Of a stretch of DNA of 64,000 nt, positions 45,506-56,849 are shown in pieces (positions within the stretch are counted from its first letter, which is position 1; every line of letters begins with the position of its first letter). Origin of the DNA: Phocoena phocoena (Eukaryota; Chordata; Mammalia; Artiodactyla; Phocoenidae); NCBI RefSeq assembly GCF_963924675.1, contig NC_089223.1:8878881-8942880 (forward strand), written 5' to 3'. Under the pieces are notes generated by a model that was given only the letters and a program-made list of their open reading frames with translations, did not search any database and was not told the origin of the DNA. Position numbers and translations under genes: made by a program.

Positions 45506-45563
45506 AAGATTGTTCTGTAGTAAAAAAAAAAAAAAAAAAAAAAAAAAGATTGTTCTGTAGTAA
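45506..45563 (+). mobile_element. poly(A)-only retro-insertion with 18-bp target duplication
   Basis: The word aagattgttctgtagtaa occurs at 45506-45523 and again at 45546-45563. Between them there is only an A-run of about 22 bases (45524-45545). The layout equals that of a retrotransposed copy (target, A-tail, target) without any body. It is best read as an extreme 5' truncation of an L1-driven insertion. Alternatively a slippage or duplication event could have made it. Confidence 0.75.
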
Positions 45564-46319
45564 GATTAAAAGCTAGGTCTTTTGATTTTCACACTACATT
45601 ATGCTTCTCCTCCATGAATCACCAAAGAGATATTTGCTGATTTAATTTCACCCAACTCTAATTTCTGAAAAAAAAAACAAGAGTAGAGTTCTCTGGGGTA
45701 GTTGAGACATTAAGGGATAATTCTAAAAGGAACCTGTTTCTTTGTTGATCAGAGTCCAGAATAGGGCTTCTCAGTTGCTTTATTTCCACTCCAAGTCCAG
45801 GATGCCAATTTTATTTAGCACTGTCTAGGAGAGGAGAGTCTCTGCATGGGAAAGAAGCAGGAATATAATTCCCATTTTAAACAAATCCAACATAACAAAT
45901 AGGGATAGTATAAAACAATCCAAATTTCCAAAACCCTGTAAACAACCCTAGGACTCAATATTATAATCCAGGTGACTCAAGATATTCCAGAGAAAGCGGG
46001 GACAGAATGTAGCTGATGAAGGTGAAAGCAAGCATGAGTCAGGTGCAAAAGCAGGGGTCAGGGGAAGATCACACTGAACAGATATTGGCCGTGGAGTCAG
46101 AGATAGATGAGAAAGTCAAACTAGATTTAAAAATTTCATAGGAAAGCAGTCTGATCACTTGGACTGAGCCTGTGGTCCTCACTGTCTCCTTTTAGACATG
46201 GTCAAGGGCTGAATGCCTTGGGGAGATGCTTGGTTCCTGGCAGCCGCATTTTTCTTTCATTTGGGATCAACCTTGTTCTCAGTCACTCGGATACCAATGA
46301 ACTAACCTGTCCTTGTTTC
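45564..46319. other. no gene seen
   Basis: Unique-looking DNA. No repeat family or coding signal that I can support. Confidence 0.4.
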
Positions 46320-46434
46320 ATGGCTATTACATAGACTTTGGGGTCAGAAAAATTCAGATTCAAACCTCATATTAACTATGTAATTTTGGGCAATTTGGTT
46401 AAACATTTGAACCTGTATATATATAAAGTTTAAT

Positions 46435-46485
<51 letters not shown>

Positions 46486-46550
46486 TTAGCTTCCTGAATG
46501 GCACATAGTAAGTGCCCAGTAATGGATATATAGTGAGTCTATGACTGTTT
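46320..46550 (+). mobile_element. MIR SINE, sense, split by a microsatellite
   Basis: 'tagactttggggtcagaaaa', 'attcagattcaaacctcata', 'ttaactatgtaattttgggc' and 'aatttggttaaacatttgaa' give the 5' and core parts of MIR. 'aatggcacatagtaagtgcc' gives the end of the element. An (AT)n run at 46433-46482 sits between them. Confidence 0.7.
46433..46482. repeat. (AT)n microsatellite
   Basis: About 50 bp of uninterrupted TA dinucleotides (roughly 24 units), replacing the middle of the MIR. The run is pure, so it is probably length-variable between individuals. Confidence 0.95.
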
Positions 46551-47810
46551 CTATCATAACTCTAATTTATTAAATTTTTAGATTGTTTTAAAATCTTTTA
46601 GTTCATGTTCAGTGGTCCTCTTTTACTTTGGTTTCTCTTTTACTTTGGAAATGTAAGGTTAAAGAAAAAAGGACATAAAGGTAATAAAAAGATTAAATAC
46701 TATTTTGCCCTAAAGCTTCTTGTTCAGTGTTTAATTTGGTGCATTGAATAAAAGCAAGTAAAATAAGACAGTACATCTAATTAGAAAGTGAAGCTGGAAT
46801 TTGAAAAAAAATCATAATTTTCTAACTGTAAGTCTTAAGAGAGATGAATAAATGACAACAGTGTCCTACAGTCATGTACATAATCCTTTCTTTACTTCTG
46901 ATTATAATTTCTCTAATTTGTACAAATGACCAGCATTTCCCTGGTGTTTGAGTCATCCAAGAGACTAATAACAAAAGATTTGTATTCTTGTATTTCAAGA
47001 TAAACTGCAAATACAGGAGAGTTACATCAGTCCCTGGAATTTAAATATTATAATTACAAACACTCCAAAAATAAGTAAATTTACTAAAGGTGGACATAGT
47101 ATAAAACCAAATGTGGTAAGAAAATAAATTCACTTCATGTACAAAATTTTGTATTAGTAGTTGCTTAGTATAACATTTCTAAAACTCTCTTGAAATTCAA
47201 ATATCAGGTTTCCCAGACTTATTTCCTAATCTATTTTGTTTAGGTGTTATGAAAATTCTCTCATTGTTTAAAAGCTTATTTGTTTTTCAGCTCTTGCCTA
47301 TTCAACAAGTTGTGAAATTTCTTTGAAAAATAAACTGTGGTAAAAATATGAACATTATTATTATATTTTACATGTTTAGACTTTTATTGTTATGGCCACT
47401 AGTATTCTAAGTGGTATATTTCATATGCATTATACCCTCTTGTTCTTCCCTCTCACTGACTCACATTCACAAAGTAAACCACAAAATATCTCCGATTTGG
47501 GTTTTCCTTGGCTCAAAAGGATTTACTCAAGGTCCTAAGAGAAATCTACTTTTTAAGGTTAACATAATTGTAAAGGTAAAGGCTGTTGCTACATGGCTAT
47601 ACATTCCCCTTTCAGTATCAGTCAAAAACATTTTGTTTTCAAAGATAAAGCCACTTAGGAGACATGAAGCTCAACTTCACAATGACAATTAAATCCAACT
47701 GTTGCTCTGCAACATCTTTGGGAGCTTCCCAGATATAGTAATCTGAACCTGGCCTCCATACACAGAAGATGGGCGGAGAGGGAAGAAAGAGGCAGGCTGA
47801 TCCATATTGG
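46551..47810. other. no gene seen
   Basis: AT-rich unique-looking DNA. The 93-codon plus frame at 47411-47692 has no known domain, and part of it has a low-complexity look. Confidence 0.4.
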
Positions 47811-48041
47811 AAGGTGGCAGGTTTTTTTTCTTTTTTTTGCAGTACGCGGGCCTCTCACTGCTGTGGCCTCTCCCGTTGCGGAGCACAGGCTCCGGACGCG
47901 CAGGCTCAGCGGCCATGGCTCACGGGCCCAGCCGCTCCGCGGCATGTGGGATCCTCCCAGACCGGGGCACAAACCCGTGTCCCCTGCATCAGCAGGCAGA
48001 CTCTCAACCACTGTGCCACCAGGGAAGCCCGAAAGGTGGCA
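47811..48041 (-). mobile_element. full-length CHR-type SINE, antisense
   Basis: The flanking 9-bp word aaggtggca occurs at 47811-47819 and 48033-48041. The T-rich tail complement 'ttttttttcttttttttgc' is interrupted by one C. The body is close to the other young copies. Overlapping open frames here (up to 185 codons) run through the SINE and are not genes. Confidence 0.92.
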
Positions 48042-48439
48042 TTTTTAATGAGCAAGGAAACTTGCTTAAGAGGCTTGACTTGGGCAGCTCCAAGACAAGT
48101 AGATTTCTGCACCCACCCACCAGAATCTTAAAAGTTTATATAGAGGCCTCCAGTGCGTTCAGTCGCCTACTCAGTCCAGTTAGCCTCAACACCACATTTC
48201 TATCTCAAGGCTGTATCCTTAGAGCAGCTTCTGGGAGCCAGGAAGGCAAGCGGAAGCACATTCCAAGAACCGGGGAGGGGCTGGGGAGCCTCCAGTTGTC
48301 TGGGTTCAGTTTGTGGGACAACTGGCTGTCATGTCTTTTTGATGACCTCCTCCAACACCAGTGAAATGGGTCTTCTCACACAATGCCCATCTTTAACTAA
48401 GAAAAATACTTTATATTAAGATAATTATGACTTTGGTAA
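48042..48439. other. no gene seen
   Basis: Moderately GC-rich unique DNA. The 185-codon frame that crosses it begins inside the SINE and shows no conserved domain, so I do not call an exon. Confidence 0.4.
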
Positions 48440-48660
48440 GGAAAACTATCTTTGCTGAAAATCTACTAAGTACCAGGATTTTGCCAGACACTTTAGACAT
48501 TTAGTTTTACTTAATTCCCTGCTTAAAGATGAAAGAACTGAAGCCCAGGGTATTTAAATAACTTTGATAAGATCTCATAACCAATAAGTGTTAGACTACC
48601 TAGGACTGTATCCAAGTCTATATGATTAGAAAACCAGTTCTCTTAAATGAATTGACAGAA
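48440..48660 (-). mobile_element. MIR SINE, antisense
   Basis: Reverse-complement MIR words in order: 'gacatttagttttacttaat', 'cttaaagatgaaagaactga', 'agcccagggtatttaaataa', 'gataagatctcataaccaat' and 'ctaggactgtatccaagtct'. Confidence 0.7.
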
Positions 48661-48773
48661 AAGTTTTTGTAATAAATAATACAAATTTATATATATGGGT
48701 GTTATGTGAGCATATGGAGATTTTCTGAGCTAAATCATAAAACTGTTATAGAAGCAAGAAATAATAGTACTAT

Positions 48774-48977
48774 AAAATTTCAATCGGGGCTTCCCTGGTG
48801 GCGCAGTGGTTGAGAGTCCGCCTGCCGATGCAGGGGACACGGGTTCGTGCCCCGGTCTGGGAAGATCCCACATGCCGCGGAGCGGCTGGGCCCGTGAGCC
48901 ATGGCCGCTGAGCCTGCGCGTCCGGAGCCTGTCCTCCGCAACGGGAGAGGCCACAACAGTGAGAGGCCCGCGTAACG

Positions 48978-49005
<28 letters not shown>
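48774..49005 (+). mobile_element. full-length CHR-type SINE, sense (left of a tandem pair)
   Basis: The body runs from 'ggcttccctggtggcgcag' to a poly(A) tail of about 28 bases ending near 49009. The 15-bp word aaaatttcaatcggg occurs at 48774-48788 and 49006-49020. The second copy merges with the first bases of the next SINE, so this SINE entered at the exact 5' edge of its neighbour. Confidence 0.92.
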
Positions 49006-49014
<9 letters not shown>

Positions 49015-49017
49015 ATC

Positions 49018-49232
49018 GGGCTTCCCTGCTGGCGCAGTGGTTGAGAGTCCGCCTGCCGATGCAGGGGACGCAGGTTCGTGCCCCGGTCCGGGAGGATCCC
49101 ACATGCCGCGGAGCGCTTGGGCCCGTGAGCCATGGCCGCGGAGCCTGCGCGTCCGGAGCCTGTGCTCCACAACAGGAGAGGCCACAACAGTGAGAGGCCC
49201 GCATACCGCAAAAACAAAACAAAACAAAAAAA
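49018..49232 (+). mobile_element. full-length CHR-type SINE, sense (right of a tandem pair)
   Basis: It starts 'gggcttccctgctggcgcag' directly after the duplicated target. It differs from its neighbour at several sites (for example 'gctggcgc' for 'ggtggcgc', and 'gagcgcttgg'). Its tail is an A-rich run interrupted by C, 'aaaaacaaaacaaaacaaaa', typical of an older tail. A target duplication of its own is not clear, since the left flank is now split off. Confidence 0.9.
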
Positions 49233-49359
49233 ACTAATAGGAATCAGACCCCTGCACTTGAACCTACTAATGCTACCTTCTAACTAAATGGGCTAAGGCA
49301 ATAATCTCAAACAAAACATACAAATTTGGAAATAGTCTGGGCAAATTGTGCTCCTGAGG

Positions 49360-49560
49360 CATAATGATATAGTGGTGAGGCCACAGTTCTAGGGAAAGCC
49401 TAAATGTGTAGGTTTCCAGCTCTCCCAACTACTAAGTTTATAACCTTGGACAGTTTGTTCTTCTTACATTTAAATAGACATGATATGATAATTCAGAATT
49501 TGATGACAATATATCACGTATAAACCTAGAACAGTATACAATAGATGGTTTAAAAAAATT
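49360..49560 (+). mobile_element. MIR SINE, sense
   Basis: MIR-like order: 'gtggtgaggccacagttcta', 'gtaggtttccagctctccca', 'actactaagtttataacctt', 'ggacagtttgttcttcttac' and 'aacctagaacagtatacaat'. Divergence is high. Confidence 0.5.
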
Positions 49561-49664
49561 AGTTTCCATACTATTATGTGTTTAAACACTTGGGGGGTTG
49601 CTACAGAGTTAATATGACAGTCATCAAGCACTGTATCATACTAACAATAGTGATAATAACAATA

Positions 49665-49745
49665 AATAACAAGAAAAAGAAGGAGAAGGAGGCGGAAGAT
49701 GGAGGGGGAGGAAGAAGAGGAGGCGGAAAGAGAAAGAGAACACGT
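49665..49745. repeat. purine-rich low-complexity tract
   Basis: Mostly A/G ('gaagatggagggggaggaag'), giving a spurious Lys/Glu/Arg/Gly-rich frame. Confidence 0.8.
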
Positions 49746-49869
49746 AGAAGTAGCCAGATTAAGTGTTAGTCATTTATTTGAATAATTTTTAGTTTCTCCA
49801 AATGGTTTTCATTTAATATTTTAACTTTTGTATTATTTAGGCATAATTACATTAACATGGGATTTGGAA

Positions 49870-50270
49870 GTTAGTCTGACTTGGCTGCCATAACAAAACA
49901 CTGCAATCTGGATGGCTTAGACGACAGAGAGTTTTCGTTGTTTATTTTCTCACACTTCGGGAACTGAAAGTACAAGACTGAGGTGCCTACAGGGTTGGTT
50001 TCAGAAAAGACCTCTCATTTTGTCTTGTGGACTACCACCTTCTCACTACCCTCACATGGCCTTTCCTCTGTGCACATGTGGGGAAAGAGAGAGCAAGCGA
50101 GCTCTGGTGTTTCTTCTGCTTCTGATATGGAGGCCAGTCCTGTTGGATTAGGGCCCCACTCTTATGACCTCATTTAACCTTAAAGGCTGAATGTCTAAAT
50201 ATAGTCATTGGTGGTTAGGGCTTCAATATACAAATTTTGGGGACATGCAATTCAGTCCAGAACGGGGGTG
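49870..50270 (-). mobile_element. MLT1/MST-like LTR (ERVL-MaLR), antisense
   Basis: The reverse-complement LTR pattern is seen: 'ttggctgccataacaaaaca', 'attttctcacacttcgggaa', 'ctgaggtgcctacagggttg', 'cctcacatggcctttcctct', 'ggccccactcttatgacctc', and 'ggggacatgcaattcagtcc' at the end. No internal retroviral region is next to it. Confidence 0.7.
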
Positions 50271-53200
50271 GAAAACAAAAAGGGAGATAGGAGTTTTGGT
50301 GAGAATTTAGTTGCTTCAAAAGCAAGGAAACTAGTTAGAAACCAAAAGAATCTAGTTTCTCTGATTCACAATGTCATTTACCAACCTCCTGTTCCAGCAA
50401 GAAATATTATTTAAAGGCTTGTCCCATGTTGTTCTTTTTCATTTGTATCATTTTGCAAATAATGGACCCTTAACAACTTTATTTTTCATTTCATTTGTTG
50501 AAGGAAAATGATAATGTCATCAAGTAAGGGTTTTCTCGCTGACTTTCCATAGCAGACACAAACATTTACACATATTACTTGAGAAAAGGCCTTTTCCTCT
50601 CCCATTTTACAAGTATAATTTCCATTAGTGTTTATGACTATTACATTTATCTCCAGAAGCTGTGGTGCTACCACCCTGTCAGCCAAAGCTCTCATCATCA
50701 CATGGAGAATGTTTGATTTTAATGAAAAACCTGGACAGTCACTATGCTGATTGCTTAGCCTGACTACTGACAGCAGCAGCTTTTTATCACTGGAATTAAT
50801 ACATTTTGGGGCCAACTTTTAATTTCAAGCTGTCTGCGGGGGGCTCCTTAGCCCAGGTAGCAAATATCTATGCATGAATTGTAAGGCTCGGCCCAATGGG
50901 TCCTCTTGTGATACCCAGTGTTGACAGCCTAGCCTCAGTCTCTACTTCTTGGGAAATTTTCTCCCTTGGATGAGAAAAATGAGTCTACTTGTTCTGACCT
51001 TCATTTTCTATTCCTTCAGGAAACTAATAAGATTTTTCTTTAGCATTTAATGGAGATGTAGTTATTAGTACTATTTAATTATGTAATTAGATGGAGTTAT
51101 TAGTTCTTTAAATATTTCTCATCATATTTTCTTGTTTACCTCATATTTTACTCAACTTTAACGATACGATAAAACTGGGCTTTATCATCATCTTCAGTAC
51201 AAAATTATGAAATGATTTTCTTCTCCAAATATCAATCTGTGTCTTTAATGGGTGTTAAGTGATCAGACTCATCAAGGGTTCAACTCTAAAAACAGCTGAT
51301 ATTTTTACTATTTTATTTACCATGTAAATTTATGACTTCCAACCCTAATGATCATGGACTAAGAGAAGAGCTTTTAATTTTGTCTTTAAAATTAATACAT
51401 ATTTTGATGCCTTAAATAATTTTTAAAATAAAATTAGGATTTCCCCTATGAGAAAGCTGAGATTTAAAACATTTACCTTAAAAACGATAATTGGGTCTTG
51501 AAGATTCTCTGATCTTAGATTTATTTGACTGATTGCTAATCAGTCTTACAGCTATGGTTCTAGGTAGCTGTAGCTGATTATATCTGGGGTTTGCGTTGAG
51601 GGATATATTACCTAGACATCATAGTATTGACGAACTGACATATTAAGGTCTCCTATAATCTTATGGTTCAGTGAACAATGAAAGTGCCTTTAGGGGCTGT
51701 AGACCCAAGGAAGGCAATTATCAAGGGGTGGGATATGGGGCTGCTGGTTGAAATCAAATCCAAATGAGACATAATGAGCCTATCTTGTAAATAAATATTT
51801 ACCAACATGAGTCTTACAGGAAAATTACCATTGTATTCTAAAGCTCCAATACATTAACCTGTGAACTAAACTTTTATTTGAGATCTTTCATTGCCATATA
51901 ATTTAGCTGTTTTCTTTGCATTGGTATTTGTCAGTTCCTGGACTGACCCATGCTACCTTCTGCCTCCTTTTCACTCAATACTGAGCCTCAAGATGACAAA
52001 GATACCAGGTAGCCCCAATGCCAGTCTTCTGGAAGAGGCAGGTTATTAATGATGGATGCCCTAAACATGCAGATCATTGTGTCCTGCCACCTTATTCCAG
52101 AAGCTGAAGTGTTTCTTCTTATGTTACAGTAATGCTGAAGACCACTCAGTACCTTTAATTTATTGCATTTCAATATAAAAATTTTCTGCTGAAGGAAATA
52201 ATTTTTTAAAAATTAGAGAAAGCTAATGTGCTATGAAAAAATTCTTGCTTACCAACTCAGATATGGCTAGTTCTAAGTCCCCATGTCCTCAGTCATTCAT
52301 AACGACGGTACCATTATTAAATTGAAACAGCTGTATATTTTAGATCAAAGTTCTACTTCTAGCTCTTCACTGAGCCATTATATGACGGTCAAAGTAGGGA
52401 GTCAGTTTAGATGCAAAACGAGTTTCCCAGCAGCTCTTTTTACTCAACTCTGTCTTTACGACAAAAATTCAACCAGTAGATGGCACTATTTCAGTGAGAA
52501 GAGTACACTTTGCCATAAAAATACACAATTGTTGAATTTGGAAATGAGTGGAATCCTTCACATTTTATTGTGAGTCTCCCCCAATTGATTTGTATTCACA
52601 TACCACAAAGAGTCATAAAATCAACCCAGATTTCCTCATTCAAGGATGGACAGATACTTGCTTCTGGAACTTAGCGTGTTTTTCAAATAATGGTATAAGG
52701 AAAGACATGATAAATTTAAAAGTATTAATTTGAGGACTTTGTTGTCAGCCTTTAAAATGTAAAATATAGGTATGTGTATATATAGACATACAAATTTATG
52801 TATTTTTAAATATAATTCAGTCATACGATACAATGTGAAAATTGTTTCCCCAGTGCTTCAGCCAAATGCAGTAAGTATACATTCTGAAGATCTTTTCTTC
52901 TCCCAACATATAAATAGTGGTAGATTAAACATGAAAAGTAAATATTATAAAGATTTAGCTATTTTCAGAAGCAAGACAATCATCTCTGTGGACAATAAAT
53001 GGAACTGAAACACAAAGTGATAAATGAAGTTGGACCTGCAGGCCTGCCAGCCTTTGGGGCCAGAAACAAGCTGATGCTGCCAGGAAACTTTGATCCTTTT
53101 GGATAATGGAAACTAAATGTACCTCTTGTGGGATAAGGGACAGAACCCCGTTCTCTGCCTGAAATCAAAGACTCCCATTCAAGTGGAAGAAAGCTCAAAA

Positions 53201-53599
53201 AAGCTGGGGTTTGCCCCTACAGCTGTGGTCTGAGAAGGAGGAAGGAAGAAGCCTCCCAGTCAAGATCTGAGCCGAGCTGTCTACTGCCTCAGTGGCTGGT
53301 CTGAGATATTGTCAACATCACTGTGCACAATGGCTCAAAATCACCAGTATCGTGCTGGTTGCCAAGTACAAGCCATTGTAATACTTGTAGGCTGGAGAGG
53401 TGTGGTTGAAATGGAAATTTTGGTCGACATTAGCCTGCCCGTCAGTGTTCTTGACCACGTGAGGAAAAATTAAGAAAGAAAGCCAACACGCTAAACAATT
53501 CAAACAACGAAACATTCTATTTTCGTTTTGGAAGAAAAGAAAAGTAGGATTCAAAATTATAGTAATTAAATATTTCCAAATTTTAATAAAGATATGAGT
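50271..53599. other. no gene seen in 3.3 kb of AT-rich DNA
   Basis: This is the longest stretch without an assignable repeat. Open frames up to 109 codons (50486-50815, minus) lack domains. I checked for splice-like exons with biased codons and saw none that I could defend. Part of it may be conserved non-coding DNA, but this cannot be judged from one sequence. Confidence 0.4.
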
Positions 53600-54440
53600 C
53601 ATAATCTTGGCAATTAACTTTGAAGGCTAAGCAGGAACACTAAAAGTATATCCACAGGAAGACACATCCTAGTGAAACTTCAGAATGTCAAAAATAAAGG
53701 CAAAAGCCTTGAAATCTACCAGAGAAGACAGATCCCCACGAAAGAACCACAGTTAGACTAAATGTAGACTTCACGAGAGCAACAAAGCATGCCAGAGGAC
53801 AATGATAACTTACCATTAAAGTGCTGAGGATAAATATTTCCACCTAGGATATATTCAACAGAGAAGGGAAAATGTATTTTCACATGCACAGATAGTACAA
53901 GAATTTGCTATCCATATTTTTCTAGAAAGAATTACTCAAAGGTATACTGTAGCAAGAAGATTAAATCCAGAGAAAAAGAATAGGGAGCATGAGAAAATAG
54001 TAAGCCTGAAAACTGGTAAAATACATTGGCAAATTTATTAATTGTGAAATAAAAGAATAACCAACCTAGGAGCTAAAAGAGATGAAACTAGAGTGCTTGT
54101 CAATAGTAGCAGATTGGTTGGGTGGGAGGAGGGAGGTAAAGCCAAGATCCTTGCTTGATTTAGGAAGAAGATAAGGAATAATTTTATATATCATAGGAAA
54201 AAATATACAGTCAAAACATAAAGAAGGGAAACCAAAATGCAGGAAGTGAATGAAGGGCTTCAAGTTATGTCTTAAGATTTTACACATTAAAAGACAAAAT
54301 ATATGAAGTAAATATGCCAGAATATTAACATTTATTGAATGTGGTGGTAGGTACATAGGTATAATATTCTTTATATTATTCTCTGTACTTTTCTGAATGG
54401 TGGAAATATTGCAAAATGTAAAATAATACCAAGGGAAAAG
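53600..54440 (+). mobile_element. old L1 3' end, sense
   Basis: It shows the L1 ORF2-end to 3' UTR order: 'cctagtgaaacttcagaatg', 'accagagaagacagatcccc', 'gagcaacaaagcatgccaga', 'ggatatattcaacagagaag', and near the end 'ctgtacttttctgaatggtg' then 'gaaatattgcaaaatgtaaa'. This matches the far 3' end of old L1M or HAL1 families. It is the reverse of the orientation of most L1s in the window. Confidence 0.6.
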
Positions 54441-54640
54441 AAAAAGAAAAAAATCACATCACACTGTAAATTCATCAGTTCTTCCCCTTCTCAGTCCCTG
54501 CTACTGAAGTTTAAGAGATATGAAGCATTTTCCTAGAGCTAATATATTGGAGATCCCTGAAAAATAGGTTTCCTTAAAGAAATCAAACAAAAAGAAATGA
54601 AAGATAAAACCTGCTCAATTTATGTTGTATATTATCTGCT

Positions 54641-54875
54641 TCTTTTCACTTTTTTTTTTTTTTTTTTTTTGCGGTACGCGGTCCTCTCACTGTTGTGGCC
54701 TCTCCCGTTGCGGAGCACAGGCTCTGGACACGCAGGCTCAGCGGCCATGGCTTACAGGCCCAGCTGCTCCGCAGCATGTGGGATCCTCCCGGACCGGGGC
54801 ACGAACCCGTGTCCCCCGTATCGGCAGGCGGACTCTCAACCACTGCGCCACCAGGGAAGCCCTCTTTTCACTTTT
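54641..54875 (-). mobile_element. full-length CHR-type SINE, antisense
   Basis: The 13-bp word tcttttcactttt occurs at 54641-54653 and 54863-54875. A poly(T) of about 20 bases precedes 'gcggtacgcggtcctctcac'. The body is very close to the copies at 14.5 and 47.8 kb. Confidence 0.94.
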
Positions 54876-54879
54876 GAAA

Positions 54880-56129
54880 TCCTTAGTGTCATGTTCATTT
54901 TACATTTGTTTTAATTAATTTCTGCTAATTAAGCAGATCATCACTGGGGCACTTTGTGCCACACATACTTAAAATTATCTGCCTGCATAAGTACAAATTA
55001 AAAATCCTTCTCTAAGCACTAAATTTGCCTTAGGAAATAATACTGCAAGTAGTATAATTGTGCATTGTGTGTGTGTGTTTCTATGAATCAGAAAATCTAA
55101 CTGGACTACTGTGGCATTTTGAAAAAACATCTCAGTTGGCAGTTTTATTAAAGAAGACAAGTTAGCCTTCTCCCAAATTTAGGGGCTTACACGGATACAC
55201 ATGACTAGTTTGGAACATAAATAAATTTAAACCTGGGCATATTAAAGGATATTAAGGGATTATTTTTCATAGGAGATATTGTCCAATACCATGCCACCTC
55301 TATTTCTGATATAAAAGAGATTATTAAAATTTTAGCTTGCATAAAACCAATTAATAATTCTCTTATGGAGGGAAAAATATCTTATTTTCAGAGGCAGTCA
55401 CAAATTATACTTGGGTCCTAGACAAAGTAAAAACAAAACTACAGAAAAGCTTTGAATACCAACATAGTTTGAAAGGCCTAATGGGAAAAAATATTCAGTG
55501 CAAACCTGGTTAAAAAAAAAATAGATTAAAAACGGTCAGTGGCCTGACTCAAAATGATAGATTGACAATTCTATCCATGTAACAAAAAGGAAATATGAAG
55601 CATAAACCTGTAAAACAAGAATAGATTTTGATAATAGGCCAGAATCGTGAAAGAAATCTAGAAGACAGAAACTCAATGGGATCAGATGTTAGAGTGAGGC
55701 TAGAGAAAATTATGACCAGAATATAGGCAGAGATGTGGTTGGATGGGAAAAGGCAGTTCATCCCATAATGCTCAGAGAAATCTCATGTTCAGAGTACACA
55801 AAAACACAAAGTAGGAAGGACCGCTAGAACAGCAATCAGGATCATTCAGGAAAGCCTGCATTCAAGCAGACTCTGCAGTCAGGACTTTTTCCAGCTCATA
55901 ATGCTCGTGAATAGGGGGTGACTAACAGTGCAGATGGTAGGTTCCCTTTGTAAGTCAGTGTGTTGCAGAAGGAGAGAGCAGAGAGAATGGAGGGAATAAA
56001 TTAAAGAACAACATTTTCAGAAGTAAGAAAAGATATCTCTTTAGATTTACAGGGTCTAGCTAGTGTCGAATAGGACCAATAAAAGAAGAGTCATACTTAG
56101 ACATAGCCTAGAGAAGTTTTAGAACCATA
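54880..56129. other. no gene or named repeat seen
   Basis: AT-rich unique-looking DNA. Short frames only. Confidence 0.4.
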
Positions 56130-56582
56130 ATGTATTAGCTTCCTAGGGCTGTTGTAACAAAGTACAGTGTGGCTTAAAGAACAGAAGTCTATTCTCTCAC
56201 ATTTCTGAAGGCTAGAAGTCTTAAATCAAGGTGTTGGTCAGGCCATGTTCTCTTTGAAGGCTCTAGGAGAGGAACTTTCCTTACCTTTTCCCTGTGTCTG
56301 ATGGTTGCTGACAATGCTTCGTGTTTCTTGGCTTGTAGATACATCACTCCAATCTCTGCCTCTGTTATCACGTGGCATTCTTCCTGTGTGTGTTTGTGTC
56401 CAAATTTCCCTCTTATAAAGAAATCTGTCATTGGATTAATGCCCACCCTACACTAGTATGAGCTCATTTTAACTTGATAACATCTGCAGAGACTCTGTTT
56501 CCAAGTAAGGTCACATTCACAAGTGCCAGGAGTTAGGACTTGAATATATCTTTTTGAGGAACACAATTCAACCCGCAACACA
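56130..56582 (-). mobile_element. MLT1/MST-like LTR (ERVL-MaLR), antisense
   Basis: A clear reverse-complement LTR: 'tgtattagcttcctagggct', 'gttgtaacaaagtacagtgt', 'ctctcacatttctgaaggct', 'atcaaggtgttggtcaggcc', 'tttaacttgataacatctgc', 'aagtaaggtcacattcacaa' and, at the end, 'aacacaattcaacccgcaac'. The boundaries 'tgta...ca' fit an LTR. The 85-codon minus frame at 56189-56446 is inside it. Confidence 0.8.
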
Positions 56583-56599
56583 TAAAAACAATTTTAAAA

Positions 56600-56840
56600 A
56601 AATGAAAATCCTCCAGAATGATCATCATCACCAACAAAATGACAGGTTACTTATAAAGAAATAAAAATAAAATTGACAATCATCTACTCATCAACAACAC
56701 TGTATGGGAGAATAAAATGAAGTAATGTCTTCAAAGTATTGAAAAGATATAGTTTGAATCTAAAATACTATACCCCCAATAACTATCATTCAAATTGAGG
56801 ACAAAATAAAGAGTTTTTTCAGTCAGGTAAGTCTTCTAAA
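56600..56840 (+). mobile_element. old L1 3' UTR fragment, sense
   Basis: 'cttcaaagtattgaaaagat', 'gaatctaaaatactataccc', 'attgaggacaaaataaagag' and 'ttttttcagtcaggtaagtc' follow the L1 ORF2-end pattern. It is short and old. Confidence 0.5.
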
Positions 56841-56849
56841 AGTTAGCCC

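Noticed and set aside
47807..48364. 185-codon plus frame, the longest outside the L1s
   Set aside because: Its first half is antisense SINE and its second half is unique DNA with no domain. There is no start context or splice support.
48770..49222. Two minus-strand open frames of 145-150 codons rich in Arg, Pro and Cys
   Set aside because: They run straight through two CHR SINEs. The same peptide pieces ('SHCCGLS', '[15 protein letters not shown]') recur at every SINE in the window, so they are translation by-products of a GC-rich repeat.
32570..56582. Complete endogenous retrovirus linked to the MLT1-like LTRs
   Set aside because: The three LTR-like pieces are solitary, far apart and have no gag, pol or env-like sequence between or beside them.
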